From positions 103,557,310-103,621,309 of the forward strand of contig JAVMKO010000006.1 of NCBI GenBank assembly GCA_032164245.1: a stretch of 64,000 nt of DNA, in the 5' to 3' direction. A program made the position numbers and the translations under genes. Every line of letters begins with the position of its first letter. The first letter of the stretch is position 1. The DNA is from Sternotherus odoratus (taxonomy: Eukaryota; Chordata; Testudines; Kinosternidae). The notes under the pieces are model-generated. The model saw only the letters and a list, made by a program, of their open reading frames with translations, was not told the DNA's origin and made no database searches. This document shows, one piece after another, positions 20,203-32,430 of this stretch.

Positions 20203-23200
20203 CTAACACTGATCCCCAGACTCCCCCACCCCCCTCCCTTGGCTTCCCTTAGCCCCAGCATGGTAGGGGTCCTGGGTGGCTGTGCTGGGGACTCCGGCGG
20301 GGGCTGTGCCCGGTGCTGGGCTGGGGGTTAAGGTCGGGGTGCTATGCAGTGTTGCGTTGTGGAGGATGTAGTGGCACAGGCAGGACTGGCGCTGGAAGCC
20401 CAAACTCTCCAGCACCCTCTGCATGGGGTGGTTGTCCAGGGCCACGTGGCAGTAGCTGGGATAGCCTAGTGCGTGCATCCGCTTGGCCATGACATTGATC
20501 AGCACCTTTGCATAGCCGCGCCCCCGGTGCTGGGGCAGGGTGTAGCCATGTCTCCTTGCACCAAAAGGGTCTGAAAGGCTCCAGCTGACAGGGCGGTTGG
20601 TGGTGTCCAGGAGGCAGACGCCAGGGAAGTAGCGGATCAGTCTGGTCAGGTATCTCCTGCTCCTGTGATCCCTCACATAGGCCCACGTCTCATTCAGGAG
20701 GTCGGTGTGGGAGACGTCCAGGGACGAGAGCCTCATGGCCGGGTCCAGCCTGGGAGGTGGGAGGAGAGAGAGCAGCAGGATCAACCCCCCAATGTCAGCG
20801 CTGAGGAGTGACACCTCAGAATCATGAGATTGGCCCTAGAATCATGAGGCTTTTACAAAAGATCACTGTTCAGATCAGTTCCTGTCTGCATTCTGTAAAA
20901 CTTGCCCATACCAGTTTTGCCCTGGCCTTTTCTTTTGTCATTCAGTTTTGCGCGCATTCTAATACAATGTGCATACCCTCATCTTTGGGGCGAAGCCAGA
21001 CTCTTAGGCACCTGCTCCCTTACTTGGTGTAAACATTGCTCGTGCCAATCGGAAACAAACAGAAACAGGTTTTGGGCCCCCTCCCCTATGACACTTCTAT
21101 GATGTCATAGTTGGTACTTATGAACCTGTCTGCCATGTGCAGACAGAGAGAGGAGAAAGAGAAATGAATCCTGTGTATCCAGTCCTGTACCCCCGTAACT
21201 GAGCCTGATCACCTCCAAGCCTCTCTGCTCACGTGTTTCAAACAGAGCTTCTACGTCTGCCGGTAGTTATGCGCTGGTTTGTATTTGTAAGTATCGATTA
21301 TTACTAAAGGCTGTATCTTTGTTTATAAATATTGTTAGGAAGTATTTTAGTCATTGTGTGTTTTAAGTCTCATTAAGTCTATTAGCTAATCAAACGCTGC
21401 TCCCTTACCCCGTGTAATTATCCCCAATAAAACTTTAAATTGATTGATTTTAGTTGTGTGTGTGTGTGTGTGTGTGTGTCTGCTGTTCATGTCGTGACCC
21501 ATACTTTCTTTGCATCCCTTACCATATAGTCTGTTGCCATATGCAGCCTGGTAAATAACAGGCCTGCAATTTTTTGCCCTTGCGAGTAAGTGGCAATTCA
21601 CAATTAGGCTGTGATTACTGTCCTCCCTTGACAGCTGAATTCCCTCAGCCCTGACCCCTCCGTGTTACAATCACTGCTGCCAACAGTCCCAGATCTATGA
21701 TGGTGAGATGACCCTCCCTGCAGAAGGTCCTACAACATCTCCCCCACAGCAATTCATTCTGCCCCAGTACAGGAAACCATCAACTCTCTTCCCCGCTCCC
21801 ACAGCCTCCTCACTGTACCTCCTGATATTCTTCTACCCCTCCCATCCCTGTGAGGTCAGCAGTGGGCTCCCCTCTGCCCTTCCTAGTTAGTGTGTCCCAG
21901 GGATGGGGGCAGTCAAAGCACCATCCTGTCCCGTTGCTCACAGAGAGATGGGGAGTAGAACCAATGTCCCCCTGAGATGCTGAGCAATTCCTGCTGCCTC
22001 TTCCCCCGACCTTCTCTCCCATCCCCATGACAAGGGTGTCACTTTACTGCGGGGATGAGGAGAGCCAGGGAGCTCTTACTGTAGCAACTTTGAGAGGCAG
22101 CCAATCAGAAGGGACTCCCCCCGCCACCCCAGGCAGGGTGAGATTCCCATGAAGGTCATTCTGAGACCCAGCCAAACTCATTGGATTAAGTAAAGGGGGC
22201 AGCTGGAGCCAAGTGAAGTGGACAGCTGGCTGGTGTGGCTGTGGGATGGATATGGGACACGGGGCCTCTCCAAATAACTTACAGAGTTCGTAGCACTCCC
22301 GTGGGGTATCATTCCCTCCCTGAATCCTGGGTAAGGAGCTGAGGTCTGAACAGACTGTGGGCAGGGTACGTTCCCCTCCAGCATGGGCCAGGAGAGATGT
22401 GGGGCAGTGATGGGGGAGCAGTGCTGCTCAGTGCCCAAGCCCTGCCAGGGATGATGGCTGATTGTATGAATGCCCGGTCCTGAGGGGATGTGGGTGGGAC
22501 CCCATTGGTCTCACAGGAGCCCTTTGCATCAGGGATTCCTGGCAGAAGCTGGAGCCCTGTGCAGGAGCTGAAGAGGGATCTCCCTCCCCATGGCTGAACC
22601 CATCCCATGGCTCCGTTCCCCAGTCCCTGCAGTTTCCCTAAGTGCAGTTGAGTTCAGTACCAATCCCACTAGGATTCTCCTGGTGACCACAAGACCCCAG
22701 TGCCACAGCCCCTGTATGGGGAATAGCCAGCCAGACCTTGGGCATCTCAGTGCCAATTTGGCCGGGGGCCCTGTGGTGTGAGCAGACACTGACCGGATTT
22801 CAGGCATGGAGCTGGGATCCGGGTGGAGGTAAGTGAAGAAGTGTATCACTTCCAGCTGGATCCCTTTAGCCTCGGAGATGTCCCTGGAGGTTTTGTAGAC
22901 CCCGTCCTGGAGCCCTGCAGGGGGAGCGACAAGCTGTGAGCGGTGGGGATGGGGACTGAAGGGGGTGAGAAAAGCCCCCATATGTGTGGGGAGCCCAACC
23001 TGGCACAGGGGGTGGGTGGGGCAGGCATCTGAGCTTCCAAAACTACAGGCCCCAGCCCTCAGGGAAGAGGATGTGCTCTGCTGAGCTGACTCTAGCCCAG
23101 CCCTGGCAAGGAGCAACCCCATATATTCCTGCTCCCCCATAGAGCTGACAGCCTGGGGGGAACCTGAGGGCTTTGGAACTGGCACTGTAGGGCGGGATCC

Positions 23201-24986
23201 TGGTGTTTGGCCCAGACAGAACATGTTTGTTCAGTGGCCGTGATGCTCTCCCCGGTGCTGTGGGGCCCATGTTACCGTGGATCCAGACGGCCTGGCTCCA
23301 GTTGATGGCGCTGTCCTGCAGGGCCCGGTAGGCGCCCAGGTCCCGGTAGTACGCCGCGTACGTGTTGGTGTAGAAATCAGAGTCGTCTGTTACCACCTGC
23401 CGGGGAGACATGGAGCAGAGTGGGGAACTCCCAATGGAATGACTGATCTGCCCACCCTCCACCCCAAACCATCCTGGCCCCTGCCTTGGGGTGCCCCAAA
23501 GAGGGAAAGGCCTCAAATCCCCTCTGAGCTAGACTGGCCCCTCTCTTGGTCCCCTAGAGGAGAAAGGCTCCATATCATACCCCACCTATCTCCACCCACC
23601 CCCAGGTTTAGTGCGGTGGCTGTGGGGTGTCACCTCTCTGCATGGGCGGGTGAGGATGGTTTTGAACTCTGGCCACGAATCCACCAGCACCTCGTACACA
23701 GCTGGGTTCCCACGGTTTATGGTCATCACGGCACCGAGGACCTGCCAGAGAGATGTGGTGGGGGTCAGAGCTGGAGGAGGGGCAGAAATTCCCACCTTTA
23801 TGACTGGGCCAGGAGCCTCCCATTGTTAATTGTGGGTTTCAGTGTCTCATGATCTTCTGGGCCTTTGGGGAGTATTATGCCCTTCTCAAAAATGGCTGCC
23901 CTTTTCAATGGGGCTGACACCACAGGCTGCCCTTCGTCAAGATGGTCACCACCTCACAATGATTTCAGGGGACCAACGCAAGGGAAAATGGCTTCCACAG
24001 GCTCTTGGAAGCAGAAATTGGGGAGTTTCAGAAGAATGTGGGGAGCATCAAAGAGAAGGGATTGCAGTGTGGGGGATGTAGGGGTGACACTAGTGTTTGT
24101 TTTGAGGGGCAGGCATGTGGAGGGGGTGAGTGTTGGGGGAGACATGTTGCAGGACGTATGAGTGGGAAAGCTGTGGGGGGCCTGTCTCTTCACACACACT
24201 ATTTGTTTACTCTCCTGATTTCGAAGTCTGATCGCTGATTTGTGGCCCTTAGGCTGGTATCACACGAGAGACTCTCTAGGGCAGGGGGCAGAGCTGGAGA
24301 AGGAGGCTGGTCACCTCCACATACACTTGAGCCATGTGATGGGCATGGAGCCATGGAGAGAACCAGAGCTACCCAGCTCTCTGGTTAGCTGTCATGGAGC
24401 GCAACCATGCAGAGACTGGCTGTCACGGTGCCCACCTGTGATGGGTTACCATATTTCAACAATCAAAAAAGAGGACAGGGAGCCCCTCCCTAGCCTCACC
24501 CCACCCCCACCCAGTCCCTCCCACTTCCTTCCTGCTGACTACCCCTCTCAGAACCTCCATTCCCCCTTGCTCCTTGTCCCCTGACTGCTCCCTCCTGAGA
24601 CCCCCCCAGCCTAACTTCCTGCCTAGGATCCTACCCCTTACCTGTTCTCTGACTGTCCCGACCCTTATCCACATACCTGCCACCAGACAGACCCCTGGGA
24701 CTCCCATGCCTTTCCAACAACTCCCTGCCCTCTGACGGGCACCCCCAGAACCCCCGACCCATCCAGCCCGCTCCACTCCCTGTCCCCCGATTGCTCCAAT
24801 CCCCCTCCATACCCCCAACCCCTAGTACTCCCCTGCCCCAGAACTCCCAACTCATCCAACTGCCACCCCACCCCACTCCCTGGGCAAGAAATTCTGATCA
24901 CATAACTGCTTGGTAGTACGGCTAAACCACCCTGAACACTCCCGCTCCCATCTGCTTTCAGAAGCTAAGCAGGGTTGGGCCTGCCT

Positions 24987-25017
<31 letters not shown>

Positions 25018-28000
25018 CGGGTGCTGTAGGCTTAACATGGGCATGAGGCTAGCAACTCCACCCCGTAGGGAACCAAATTGCTACTGAAACACCGACAACA
25101 GAGATGGAGTGATCTGTGGTTGGTGGCCCCTACCCTGACTGGGCAAAGAGAGAGAGAGACAGCTGCTTGGTAATCAAAATGTTTCCTAATTTGGGCAGCC
25201 AGCTCATCCTGTAGCCTTGACCCTGCTGCAAGGCTCTCCTCAGGAAGGTGCTGAGTGCCCTCAGTCTGATGACATTCAATGGCACTCATTCACCACCTTG
25301 GAGGAGAAGCTGGGCACCTGGCAACACTGGTCCACAAATTCAGAAGTTTTCCAATAAAATTCCATGGAGTTTTACAGCTGAAAGGTCGTAAAGGTGGAGA
25401 GGTTTCAAGTGTTAGTGGGTTGGGTAGGGGAGGATGGGAGTTATCTGGAAGGATGATCTAATCCAGTGGCTAGAGAGTTATTCTGGGATTTAGGGATGTA
25501 AGTGTCTATACACAAATGCAAGAAACCTGAGGAACAAGCAGGGAGAATTGAAAGTCCTGACACACTCGAGGGACTATGATGTGATTGGGAATAACAGAGA
25601 CTTGGTGGGATAACTCACATGACTGGAGTACTGCCATGGATGGAGAGAGGTGAAAGTAAGCCAGTACGCCCAGGTACGGCATACTGGAAAGACCCGATGT
25701 GCCATTCTGGGGTGGATCAGCTTCTCCGGGCACAATTTAAAGGGCCCCTTTAAATTGCTGCCAGAGCCCTGGGGAGGCTACAGCAGGGCTCTGAGGTCAG
25801 TTTAAAGGGACTGGGTCGGTAGTGGTGGCCCAGCCCTGGGCTCTTTAAATAGCAGCTGGAGCCACGGCCCCACTTCCCTAGGGCTCCGGCAACAGGGCTC
25901 CCATCCCTGCAGAGCCCTGGGGAGGCTGCAGCGGGCTCTGGCCGCTATTTAAAGGGCCTGAAGCTGGGCTTCCACTACCACCCCAGGCCCTTTAAACTGA
26001 CGTCAAAGCCCTGCCACAGCCTTCCCCAGGCTCCCGCAGTGGGTGCTCCAGCGGCATTTTCACAAGCCGTGGTTCTCATGGGAGATTTCAGTCACCCTGA
26101 TATCTGCTGGGAGAGCAATACAGCAGTGCACAGACAATCCAGGAAGTCTTTGGAAAGTGTAGGGGACAATTTCTTAGTGCAAGTGCTGGAGAAACCAACT
26201 AGGGGCAGAGCTTTTCTTGATCTGCTGCTCACAAACCGGGAAGAATTAGTAGGGGATGCAAAAGTGGATGGGAACCTGGGTGTCAGTGACTATGTGCTGG
26301 TTGAGTTCAGGATCGTGACACAGGGAAAAAAGGAGAGCAGCAGAATATGGTCCCTGGACTTCAGAAAAGCAGACTTTGACTCCCTCAGAGAATTGATGGG
26401 CAGGATCCCCTGGGAGATGAACATGAAGGGGAAAGGAGTCCAGGAGAGCTGGCTGGATTTTAAAGAATCCTTATTGAGGTTGCAGAAGCAAACCATCCAG
26501 ATGTGTAGAAAGAATAGTAAATATGGCAGGCGATCAGCTTGGATGAACCCTGAAATCCTTGCTGATCTTAAATGCAAAAAAGCCTACAAGAAGTGGAAGA
26601 TTGGGCAAATGACCAGGGAGGAATATAAAAATATTGCACAGGCATGCAGGAGTGAAATCAGGAAGGCTAAATCACACTTGGAGTTGCAGCTAGCAAGGGG
26701 TGTAACAAGAAGGGTTTCTTCACGTATGTTAGCAACAAGAAAAAAGTCAAGGAAAGTGTGGGCCCCTTACTGAATGAAGAAGGCAATCTATGGAGGATGT
26801 GGAAAAAGCAAATGTATTCAATGCTTTTTTTTTGCCTCTGTCTTCACGAACAAGGTCAGCTCCCAGAATACTGCACCAGGAAGCACAGTATGTGGAGGAG
26901 GTGACCAGCCCTCTGTGGAAAAAGAAGTGTTTCAGGACTTTTTAGAAAAGCTGGACGAGCACAAGTCCATGGGGCCGGATGCGCTGCATCCGAGGGTGCT
27001 AAAGGAGTTGGCAGATGTAATTGCGGAGTCATTGGCCACTGTCTTTGAAAATGCATGGTGATCAGTGGAGGTCCCGGATGACTGGAGACAGGTTAATGTA
27101 GTGCCCATCTTTGACAAAGGGAAGAAGGAGGATCCAGGGAACTACAGGCCAGTCAGCCAGAAAAATCATGGAGCAGGTCCTGAAGGAATCAATCCTGAAG
27201 CACTTAGAGGAGAGAAAAGTGATCAGGAACAGTCAGCATGGATTCACCAAGGGCAAGTCATGCCTTACTAATCTAATTGCCTTTTACGATGTGACAACTG
27301 GCTCTGTGCATGAGGGGAAAGCAGTGGATGTGCTATTCCTTGACTTTAGCAAAGCTTTTGATACAGTCTCCCACAGTATTCTTGCCAGCAAGTTAAAGAA
27401 GCATGGGCTGGATGAATGGACCATAAGGTGGATAGAAAGCTGGCTGGATCGTCAGGCTCAATGGGTAGAGATCAATGGCTCCATCTCTAGGTGGCAGCTG
27501 GTATCAAACAGAGTGCTCCAAGGGTCAGACCTCAGGCCGGTTTTATTCAATATCTTCATCAATGATTGGGAGGATGGTGTGGACTGCACTCTCAGCAAGT
27601 CTGCAGATGACACTAAACTGGGAGGAGTGGTAGATATGCAGGGGGGTAGGGAGAGGATACAGGGGGACCTAGACAAATTTGAGGACTGGGCCAAAAGAAA
27701 TTTGATGAGGTTCAACAAGGAGAAGTGCAGAGTCCTGCACTTAGGATGGAAGAATCTAATGCACTGCTACAGACTGGGGACCGATGGCTAGGCAGCAGTT
27801 CTGCAGAAAAGGACCTAGAAGTTACAGTGGATGAGAAGCTGGATATGAGTCACAAATTTCCCTTGTTGCCAAGAAGGCTAATGGGATTTTGGGCTGTATA
27901 AGTGGGGGCATTGCCAGCAGATGGAGGGACATGATTGTTCCCCTCTATTTGACATTGGTGAGGCCTCATCTGGAGTACTGTGTCCAATTTTGGGGCCCAC

Positions 28001-31000
28001 ACTACAATGTGGAAAAATTGGAAAGAGTCCAGAGAAGGGCAACAAAAATCATTAGGGGCCTGGAGCACATGACTTATGAGGAGAGGCTGAGAGAACTGGG
28101 ATTGTTTAGTCTACAGAAGAGAAGACTGAGGAGAGATTTGATAGCTGCTTTCAACTACCTGAAAGGGAGTTCCAGAAAGGATGGATCTAGACCAGTGGTC
28201 GCCAACCTTTTAGAGGTCACGGACCACTAAAGTCCCCCCCCCCGAGCGGCGCGGCCCCGCAGCCCCGCCCCCCCCCTCCAGCGGGGGGGGGGGCTGCGAT
28301 GCCGTGCTGCTCGAGCGGGAGGGGGGAGGGGCGCAGGAGCGGCCGCGGTAGCCGGAGGCTCGCTCTCTCTGGGGGGGGGGGGGGCTCCCGCCGCTTCCCT
28401 CACCCCCCCGCCCCATAGGGGCACAGTCTTGCCGCGCCGCGCCGCTGCACCCTGCTCTGGGCAGGCGGGGGATGGGGGCTCCCGCCGCTTCCCTCACCCC
28501 CCTGCCCCATAGGGGCACAGTCTCGCGGCGCCGCGCCCCTCACCCCCCCGCCCCATAGGGGCACAGTCTTGCCGCGCCGCGCCGCTGCACCCTGCTCTGG
28601 GCAGGCGGGGGATGGGGGCTCCCGCCGCTTCCCTCACCCCCCTGCCCCATAGGGGCACAGTCTTGCCGCGCCGCTGCACCCTGCTCTGGGCAGGCGTGGG
28701 GGGGCTCCCGCCGCTTCCCTCACCCCCCCGCCCCATACACTCTCGCGGCGCCGCGCCGCTGCACCACGGTCCGTGCAGGCAGGGGGCGGGAGCTCCAGCC
28801 GCTTGCCTCCCCGCCCCACAGGGGCACACTCTCGCGGCGCCGCGCCGCAGCACACTGCTCCTGCCGCTTGCCTCCCTTCCCCTCCCCCCCCGCCCCAAAA
28901 TTTCCCCACGGACCACCCAAATTTTCTGACGGACCACCAGTGGTCCGCGGACCACTGGTTGGCGACCGCTGATCTAGACTGTTCTCAGTGGTACCAGATG
29001 ACATAACAAGGAATGATGTTCTCAAGTTTCAGTGGGGATGGTTTAGGTTTTAAACTAGGAAAAACTTTTTGATTAGGAGGGTGGTGAAGCACTGGAATGG
29101 GTTCCCTAGGGAGGTGGTGGAATCTCCTTCCTTAGAGGTTTTTAAGGTCAGGCTTGACAAAGCCCTTGCTGGGATGCTTTAGTTGGGGTTTGTCATATGT
29201 CTGAAGTGGCTTAGAATTACTATTTTACCTGTGAAGGGTTAATCTGAAGCAACCCAGAGAGGGAGATGAGATAATCAATGGGGAAGAAAAGGGTTTTACT
29301 TTCACTTTGCTTCTGGGCTTTCTTTGTTCTCTCCTGGGCTGCTAGGAGTGGGTCTGCATTCCCCTGGCTATGGGAGGAATCACATCTATGTTTCTATTCT
29401 ACATTTCAATAATCTTCTAAGGACATTAAGCCTAGCTGTAAGTGTTTGGTTGCTTGTCTCTATCACTTGTTAATTGGTCCACTGGTTACTTTGCTGTTCC
29501 CTGTAGCAGTGGAGAAATTCCAAGGGAGGGGGCCAATGAGGGTTGAGTGATGCTAAGGGTTTTTCTCTATTGATTTCTATACCAGGAATCTGTACTTCTT
29601 CTGTTTCTTTTATTAAAATCTTTCTTTTAAGAATTTGACTGTTTGTTCCCATTGGATTGATCCTAGTTTGAATCAGGCACGTCTCGCAGCAAGTGAGGGT
29701 TTGTGGTTTGTTCTCGACTCTCTGCCAGGAAAAGGGGGGGAGGTTTGGGGGGTGTTACTATCGGGGTTCCAATTTACCCTACCCCATGGTTTTGGGGTCT
29801 CAAATTGGTGGTGGCAGCATTTTCCAAGCCCCAACTGAAGAAGTTTGGGGTTTGGGGAAAAAGTTTTAACCTAAGCTGGTAAAATAAGCTTGGGGGGTTA
29901 ATTTTCTTTCATGCGGGGTCCCCACATCTTTACCCTAGAGATCAGATTGGGGAAATAGACCCTTGACAGGGTTAGTCCTGCTTTGAGCAGGGTGTTGGAC
30001 TAGAACCTCCTGAGGTCCCTTCCAACCCTGATATTTTATGATTCTATGAGATTCAATTCCCTACTCTGACACAGATTCCCTGTGTGACCCCTGACTGGTC
30101 ACTTAGACTTTCTTTGATCAAAGCCAACTCTGATGGGAGACTGGAGTTTTACTAGTTGCATCTCTGACCCAGGCAATCTGACTTTTTTTGCCGGCTGGTT
30201 GGGTCTGACCCTCATCTGCATTATGCCCATGATTTCTCCAATCCCCCCTGGAAGCACCATGGGACAGCACAGTTCTGAACAGCCCCCGGTGCAGGGCTGC
30301 AATTATCTGCCTCAAATGGAGCCCAGATGCTAGCTTTGGGCCAGAAGGAATTCCCTTGCTGCCATCACACCACTTGGGTGCGCTGAGCCTTTGGAAAAGA
30401 CAAAATCCCCCCTGGTGCAGCATTGCTGCCTTCTTTGCCTGTAAAGCCTTGATGTGAAACAGCAACCTGGGGACTGAGGGAACCTGCAAGTGACCTGTGT
30501 GTTCACACTTCCTTTTGCTCTAAATATCGAAGGAGGCTCTTGCTGTTTGAAACTAGCTGGATTCAGAGAATGGGATGTCCCATGATTTAAGGAATTAAAC
30601 ATGTAAAGACCTCAGCCTCTGAAGTGCTGTTGGTGGGTTATCAGCTGAAGTATTGACCCAGGCTGAGGGAAGGCAGCAGCCCTAACTTCCACCCTAGTGG
30701 AGGCAGCGCAGGATCAGGACTTCTCTGCTGTCCCTCCACCTTCCTGCTGCTGCCCTCCCCCTGCCCCAAAGCTTAAAAGCAAGCTCCTGCTCCTACCAGG
30801 GCTACTGGCTTCTTTCTCCAGGGGCTCAGCCAGCATGGGCTGAGGAATTCCACCCGCCCTCTCCTTCCTCCCTCTCCAATGGGCTGAGGCAGAACAGAGG
30901 GGACTTGGCTCTGCTTGAAATCCCAGACATTTGCAGATTGCTTCAGATTCCCCCCAGATGCTATTTTGAGCTCAAAAACCCGGATATGTCCGCGAATATA

Positions 31001-31387
31001 CGGACATATGGTAACCCTAGATTCACTGATCCAGAGCCATCTTCCACTCTGATTGGCTGGGAAGTTCCCGCCGGCTATGCTGGGTGAGCAGCAGGGGTTG
31101 GTGCTGGGATTGGACTTTGGGAGACACGAGGGAGCAGTGGGTGACTGGGAGAGCAGCCAGCACTGGGTGGGGAGGGGCCTGCCCCCTGGCCTGATCTCCA
31201 ACCCATTTCGCAGGGGAGTCAGAGGGACCTTCCCCTGCTCTCTGCGCTCTGGAGGTGGGGAGGGTGGAGTCCAATCCCTGGGTTGTGGGGCTGGGCAGAG
31301 CAACGTCACCGGCAGCGTGTCAGGCAAGAGCCCCCGTAGTGTCGTCTCCAGCACCCTCAGCTTGGAGGAGCAGCTCAGGATCCGCAT
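20203..31387 (-). CDS. GLYATL: GLYAT-like acyltransferase copy B, complete five-exon gene
   Basis: Coding exons: 31310-31387, 23634-23741, 23276-23396, 22794-22914 and 20203-20749, all with GT-AG borders. Together they make 324 codons plus stop, close to the usual ~300 of this family. Exons 1-4 form the N-terminal domain (motifs [55 protein letters not shown]). Exon 5 is the GNAT-like C-terminal domain with [27 protein letters not shown] (the acyl-CoA pyrophosphate loop) and [11 protein letters not shown]. The family conjugates acyl-CoAs to glycine or other amino acids; the exact substrate cannot be read here. Oddities: YVRDH replaces the GGNE/GDNE seen after TWPY in sisters D and C, and LPQHR has Gln where family members I recall have Glu. 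A Ser/Pro-rich tail ends in GDQC. Intron 1 is 7.6 kb, swollen by transposons. Confidence 0.88.
21455..21479 (+). repeat. (TG)n microsatellite
   Basis: Twelve uninterrupted TG dinucleotides in intron 4 of copy B. Copies C and D lack this stretch of intron. Confidence 0.95.
24913..25033 (+). pseudogene. 5S rRNA-derived sequence (copy B)
   Basis: Identical by eye to 967-1087, a constant 23946 bases away. It carries the same substitutions against 5S rRNA, so both descend from a single insertion before the A/B duplication. Confidence 0.8.
28193..28971. mobile_element. GC-rich hAT-type element with internal tandem repeats
   Basis: A 779-bp element from CAGTGGTCGCCAACC to GGTTGGCGACCGCTG, flanked by a perfect 8-bp duplication ATCTAGAC (28185-28192 and 28972-28979). 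Copy A has the uninterrupted site at about 4240, so this jumped after the A/B split. The interior is very GC-rich and made of four or more imperfect copies of a unit of about 80-130 bp containing CCGCCGCTTCCCTCACCCCC, GGGGCACAGTCTTGCCGCG and CACCCTGCTCTGGGCAGGCG. Both ends also carry TGGTCCG/CGGACCAC inverted sequence. No transposase; long frames here are compositional. Confidence 0.92.
29191..29968 (-). mobile_element. Solo LTR inserted in the CR1 3' region (copy B)
   Basis: Sister of 4459-5237, from TGTCATATG to CTTGACA, with the same GGGTT duplication on both sides (29186-29190 and 29969-29973). Confidence 0.75.
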
Positions 31388-31436
31388 CTCTGTCAGGATG
31401 GGCCCTTGGCAGCTTCCCGGGAACGTGGTGTAGGGA

Positions 31437-31838
31437 TGTGATGCAGCAGGGAGCTGGGCAGAATTGACCTGGGAGGTTCACTGGAGATGGGAGGCTTCTC
31501 TGAAAGGAAAATACCTGAAGCTGTAGCCTGAGCCGAGAAGGGGGAGGGGGAGAGTTGACACCTTGAGCGGGGGAAGCTGGAGAAAGGAAGGGAGAGATGG
31601 TTACAAGGGTTTGGAGTGGGTGTTGTCTGGGGAAAAGCAAGGAGCCCTAAGCTTGGGGATTAACCTCCCTGCTCCCCGGCAGGACCTGACTAAGGGGTCC
31701 TGTTTGTACCTACAAGCTCTGATTGGACAGGGTTCCTGACATCCCTAATAAACCTTCTAATCTACTGGCTGGCTGAGAGTTACTGTGAATCCCAGTAAGT
31801 GGGGGTGCAGGGCCCTGACTCCCCCATACCCCGTGACA
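31437..31838 (+). mobile_element. LTR upstream of copy B exon 1
   Basis: Orthologous to the 402-bp LTR at 6736-7137, with the same ends and the same AGGGA/AGTGA flanks. Confidence 0.75.
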
Positions 31839-31911
31839 AGTGACACCTGGGAGGAGATGAGGAGAGAAACCTGTCAGTTATGTGGGTCTATCCCCACCCC
31901 CCAAGTGACCC

Positions 31912-32430
31912 TGTAAGGTATAAAAGACAAACCTCTCTGTATCCCTGTGCCCTTATCAAAAGAGATTCTTGCATTTGCTGCTAATCAGATATTAAGGGAG
32001 AGGTTAACTGTTGGTCAAGAAAACCCCTCTTCCCGTAACCTCTGCTCACTGTTAGCCAAGAGACCCCTTACCGTAAACTCTGCCTGACCTTACACAAGAC
32101 ATCTTTCCAAAGATGTCTTATCGGCAGTCAAGCTTGCTTCAGGAACCACAAAAACCCGTTCAAGCAAGAGGCCCCCTGGCCATGCAGAGAATGGTCCCTT
32201 ATGTTGAAATGCAAAACTTGTTATTGTCTTTGAAGGATATAAAAACTGCTGTGTCAAGCTAATAAAGTGCCGCACTCTTCCGAAGCGATTGGCCTGAGGA
32301 AGGTGCGCGCCCTTCTTGATCAACAAGTTGTTTGTGTGTTTCTTGGTCTCTGACAGTTTTGAGCAATACACCGACTTCGCACAATCTGGGTGTGGAATAG
32401 GTAAGCAGGACAAGCTAATTTAACCTAACA
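31912..32430 (+). mobile_element. Solo LTR, class I type, copy B only
   Basis: A 519-bp unit from TGTAAGGTATAA to AACCTAACA, interrupting sequence continuous in copy A (GTGACCCCAGATGTAGG). It has TATAAAA at 32238-32244 and AATAAA at 32261-32266. Its last ~90 bp resemble the end of the LTRs at 14992 and 15819 (TTGGTCTCTGACAG, then GGTAAGYAGG). Flanking duplication is imperfect (ACCC against AACAC). Confidence 0.8.

Larger units (their letters stand above)
25501..30049 (+). mobile_element. CR1 LINE with ORF2 remnant (copy B)
   Basis: Same truncated CR1 as at 1555-5319, with the same stop near 26771 and the same Ser before ADDTKLGG in the reverse-transcriptase motif. The internal ~400-bp repeat lies at about 25658-26054. 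B-specific changes include [10 protein letters not shown] for [10 protein letters not shown] and an earlier stop near 27789 after LGTDG. A hAT-type element splits it at 28193-28971 and a solo LTR at 29191-29968. Its tail ends with ATGATTCTATGA near 30048. Confidence 0.87.
24443..31017. mobile_element. Nested insertion in intron 1 of copy B
   Basis: Sister of 497-6276, with the same GGGTTACCATAT / ATATGGTAACCC ends and the same contents in the same order. It is longer because a hAT-type element entered at 28193. Identity to copy A looks close to 99% in the parts compared by eye. Confidence 0.5.

Noticed and set aside
28210..28955. Several long frames on both strands (up to 153 codons).
   Set aside because: They fall entirely within the GC-rich hAT-type element and reflect lack of A/T-rich stop codons.
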